Positions 5,517-6,686 of a stretch of 6,686 bases of DNA are shown piece after piece. The notes under the pieces were generated by a model. It did no database searches. It saw only the letters and a list, made by a program, of their open reading frames with translations, and was not told where the DNA came from. The stretch's first letter is position 1. Every line of letters begins with the position of its first letter. A program made the position numbers and the translations under genes. Origin of the DNA: Clostridia bacterium (GTDB taxonomy: Bacteria > Bacillota > Clostridia > Oscillospirales > CAG-272); assembly GCA_017451975.1 (NCBI GenBank), contig JAFTNI010000095.1, positions 1 through 6,686 on the forward strand. Direction: 5' to 3'.

Positions 5517-6686
5517 ATGAACGCTTCTAAAAAATGGATTATAAAAGAGCAGAGCGAGGAGCTTGTAAAGGCGCTTTCCTCGGCGCTCGGTGTAAAAGAA
5601 ATAACGGCGCGTTTGCTTATAAACCGTGGATATACGGCAGAAGAAAGCGCGCGCGCCTTCCTTGAAAAATCGGATTCCTTTCTTTACGATCCGTTTTTGA
5701 TGAAGGATATGGAAAAAGCCGTGGCGCGCGTTCGCGCAGCGCTTGAAAACGGCGAAAAAATCACTATTTACGGCGACTACGACGTAGACGGTATCACCTC
5801 TGTTTCGATAATGTATATGTACCTTGCCGCGCTGGGCGGCAAGGTGGATTATTTCATACCCTCGCGCGAAAACGACGGCTACGGTATAAACAACGCCGCC
5901 GTAGACGGTATAGCCGCGCGCGGCACCAAGCTTATTATAACGGTGGATACGGGCATTACGGCGATAGATGAGGTAGAATATATAAAATCGCTCGGCATGG
6001 ATATAGTGGTAACAGACCACCACCATTGCCGCCCCATGCTGCCCGCGGCGACAGCCGTTGTAAACCCGCAGAGGGAAGATTGCACTTACCCCTTCAAGGA
6101 GCTTTCGGGCGTGGGCGTTGCCTTCAAGCTGCTTTGTGCGCTGGAGCTTACGCTGAAAAACGGCGGGAAATACAGCCTGGGCGTAATAAAGGATATGTGC
6201 AAGCGATACATAGATATTGTAACGATAGGCACTATTGCCGACGTTATGCCGCTTAAGGACGAAAACAGAATTATAGTATATATGGGCCTGGCGCTGCTTG
6301 AAAACACGCAGAAAACGGGCTTGCGCGCGCTTTTCGAGGCGGCGGGCATAGAAATTTCCCGCAAGGAAAGGCGCAAAATAACTTCATCTGTAATAGGCTT
6401 TACAATAGCGCCGCGCATAAACGCCACGGGGCGTATAGGCAACGCAGAGCGCGCGGTTAAGCTCTTTATTTCCGAGCACCGCGAGGAGGCAGAGGCGCTT
6501 GCAGAGGAATTCTGCATTATAAACAAAGAGCGCCAGGATACTGAAACGGAAATTTTGCAAGAAGTCGTGCGCGAAATAGAAGAAAAGCGCATGAACGAAA
6601 CAGACACGGTGCTTGTGCTTGCGGGCGATAACTGGCACCACGGCGTTATAGGCATCGTTTGCTCACGCATAACGGAAAAGTATAAC
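5517..6686 (+). CDS. recJ: RecJ, single-strand-specific 5'-3' exonuclease (C-terminus cut by window edge)
   Basis: Degrades single-stranded DNA 5' to 3' in recombination and mismatch or base-excision repair; cytosolic, Mn/Mg dependent. 390 codons are visible and the frame is open to the edge; family members are about 570-800 residues. The N-terminal lead-in (ARLLINRGYTAEESARAFL, 31-49) and DPFLMKDMEKAV (58-69) are RecJ-specific. The DHH domain motifs are YGDYDVDG (85-92, metal-binding D87, D89 and D91), VDTG (143-146, D144), TDHHH (166-170), GVGVAFKL (198-205) and GTIADVMPL (238-246). The RecJ core motif APRINATGRI spans 298-307. WHHGVIGIVCSRI (373-385) opens the DHHA1 domain, which runs off the window. 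The start is ATG 5517, with AGG at 5508-5510 six nt upstream, 16 nt after the FAD gene. GdpP- or NrnA-type phosphodiesterases share the DHH core but lack these RecJ-specific segments. Confidence 0.95.
   Translation, partial: MNASKKWIIKEQSEELVKALSSALGVKEITARLLINRGYTAEESARAFLEKSDSFLYDPFLMKDMEKAVARVRAALENGEKITIYGDYDVDGITSVSIMYMYLAALGGKVDYFIPSRENDGYGINNAAVDGIAARGTKLIITVDTGITAIDEVEYIKSLGMDIVVTDHHHCRPMLPAATAVVNPQREDCTYPFKELSGVGVAFKLLCALELTLKNGGKYSLGVIKDMCKRYIDIVTIGTIADVMPLKDENRIIVYMGLALLENTQKTGLRALFEAAGIEISRKERRKITSSVIGFTIAPRINATGRIGNAERAVKLFISEHREEAEALAEEFCIINKERQDTETEILQEVVREIEEKRMNETDTVLVLAGDNWHHGVIGIVCSRITEKYN

Noticed and set aside
5517..6686. Idea that the last gene is a GdpP- or NrnA-like c-di-AMP/pApA phosphodiesterase, given the cda operon
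   Set aside because: The DHH core is shared, but the N-terminal lead-in and the APRINATGRI motif are RecJ features, and no membrane, PAS or GGDEF region precedes the DHH domain.

Overview
The window reads as chromosomal DNA from a spore-forming member of the Bacillota, most likely an uncultured Clostridia lineage. The evidence is a clear Spo0A, a cdaA-cdaR (c-di-AMP) pair, the MEP isoprenoid genes ispD and ispF, and heavy use of ATA, GCG and GGC codons with AT-rich intergenic DNA. No species can be named from the sequence alone. I see no transposase, phage gene, CRISPR array, rRNA or tRNA. All genes are core housekeeping or regulatory genes and all appear intact, except the two cut by the window edges.

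Layout, left half (minus strand, read right to left): an ispD-ispF operon (2249 down to 1018, overlapping by ATGA) is driven by a good extended -10 promoter at 2302-2331. A 262-bp AT-rich gap follows, holding a 71-bp near-palindrome (925-995) and a small operator-like palindrome (814-839). Then comes spo0A (755 down to the window edge), which lacks only its last few residues.

Layout, right half (plus strand): from a divergent intergenic region at 2250-2468, with phased A-tracts and a likely sigma-A promoter, runs a tight four-gene run: cdaA (diadenylate cyclase), a short single-domain cdaR/YbbR regulator, a COG2509-type FAD-dependent oxidoreductase of unknown substrate, and recJ, cut by the right edge. 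Gaps are 34, 4 and 16 nt, so these four are probably co-transcribed.

How the genes fit together: CdaA makes c-di-AMP at the membrane and CdaR is its membrane partner, so the operon start is the c-di-AMP/cell-wall and osmotic homeostasis module. In the Bacillus-type arrangement glmM follows cdaR; here the FAD protein and recJ do. IspD and IspF carry out steps 3 and 5 of the MEP pathway, feeding isoprenoids such as undecaprenyl carriers for wall synthesis. Spo0A is the master sporulation response regulator. No undescribed system is evident. The points most worth a second look are the long palindrome upstream of spo0A, the operator-like palindrome over its possible -10, the A-tract control region of cdaA, the reduced CdaR, and the uncharacterised FAD protein inside a c-di-AMP operon.
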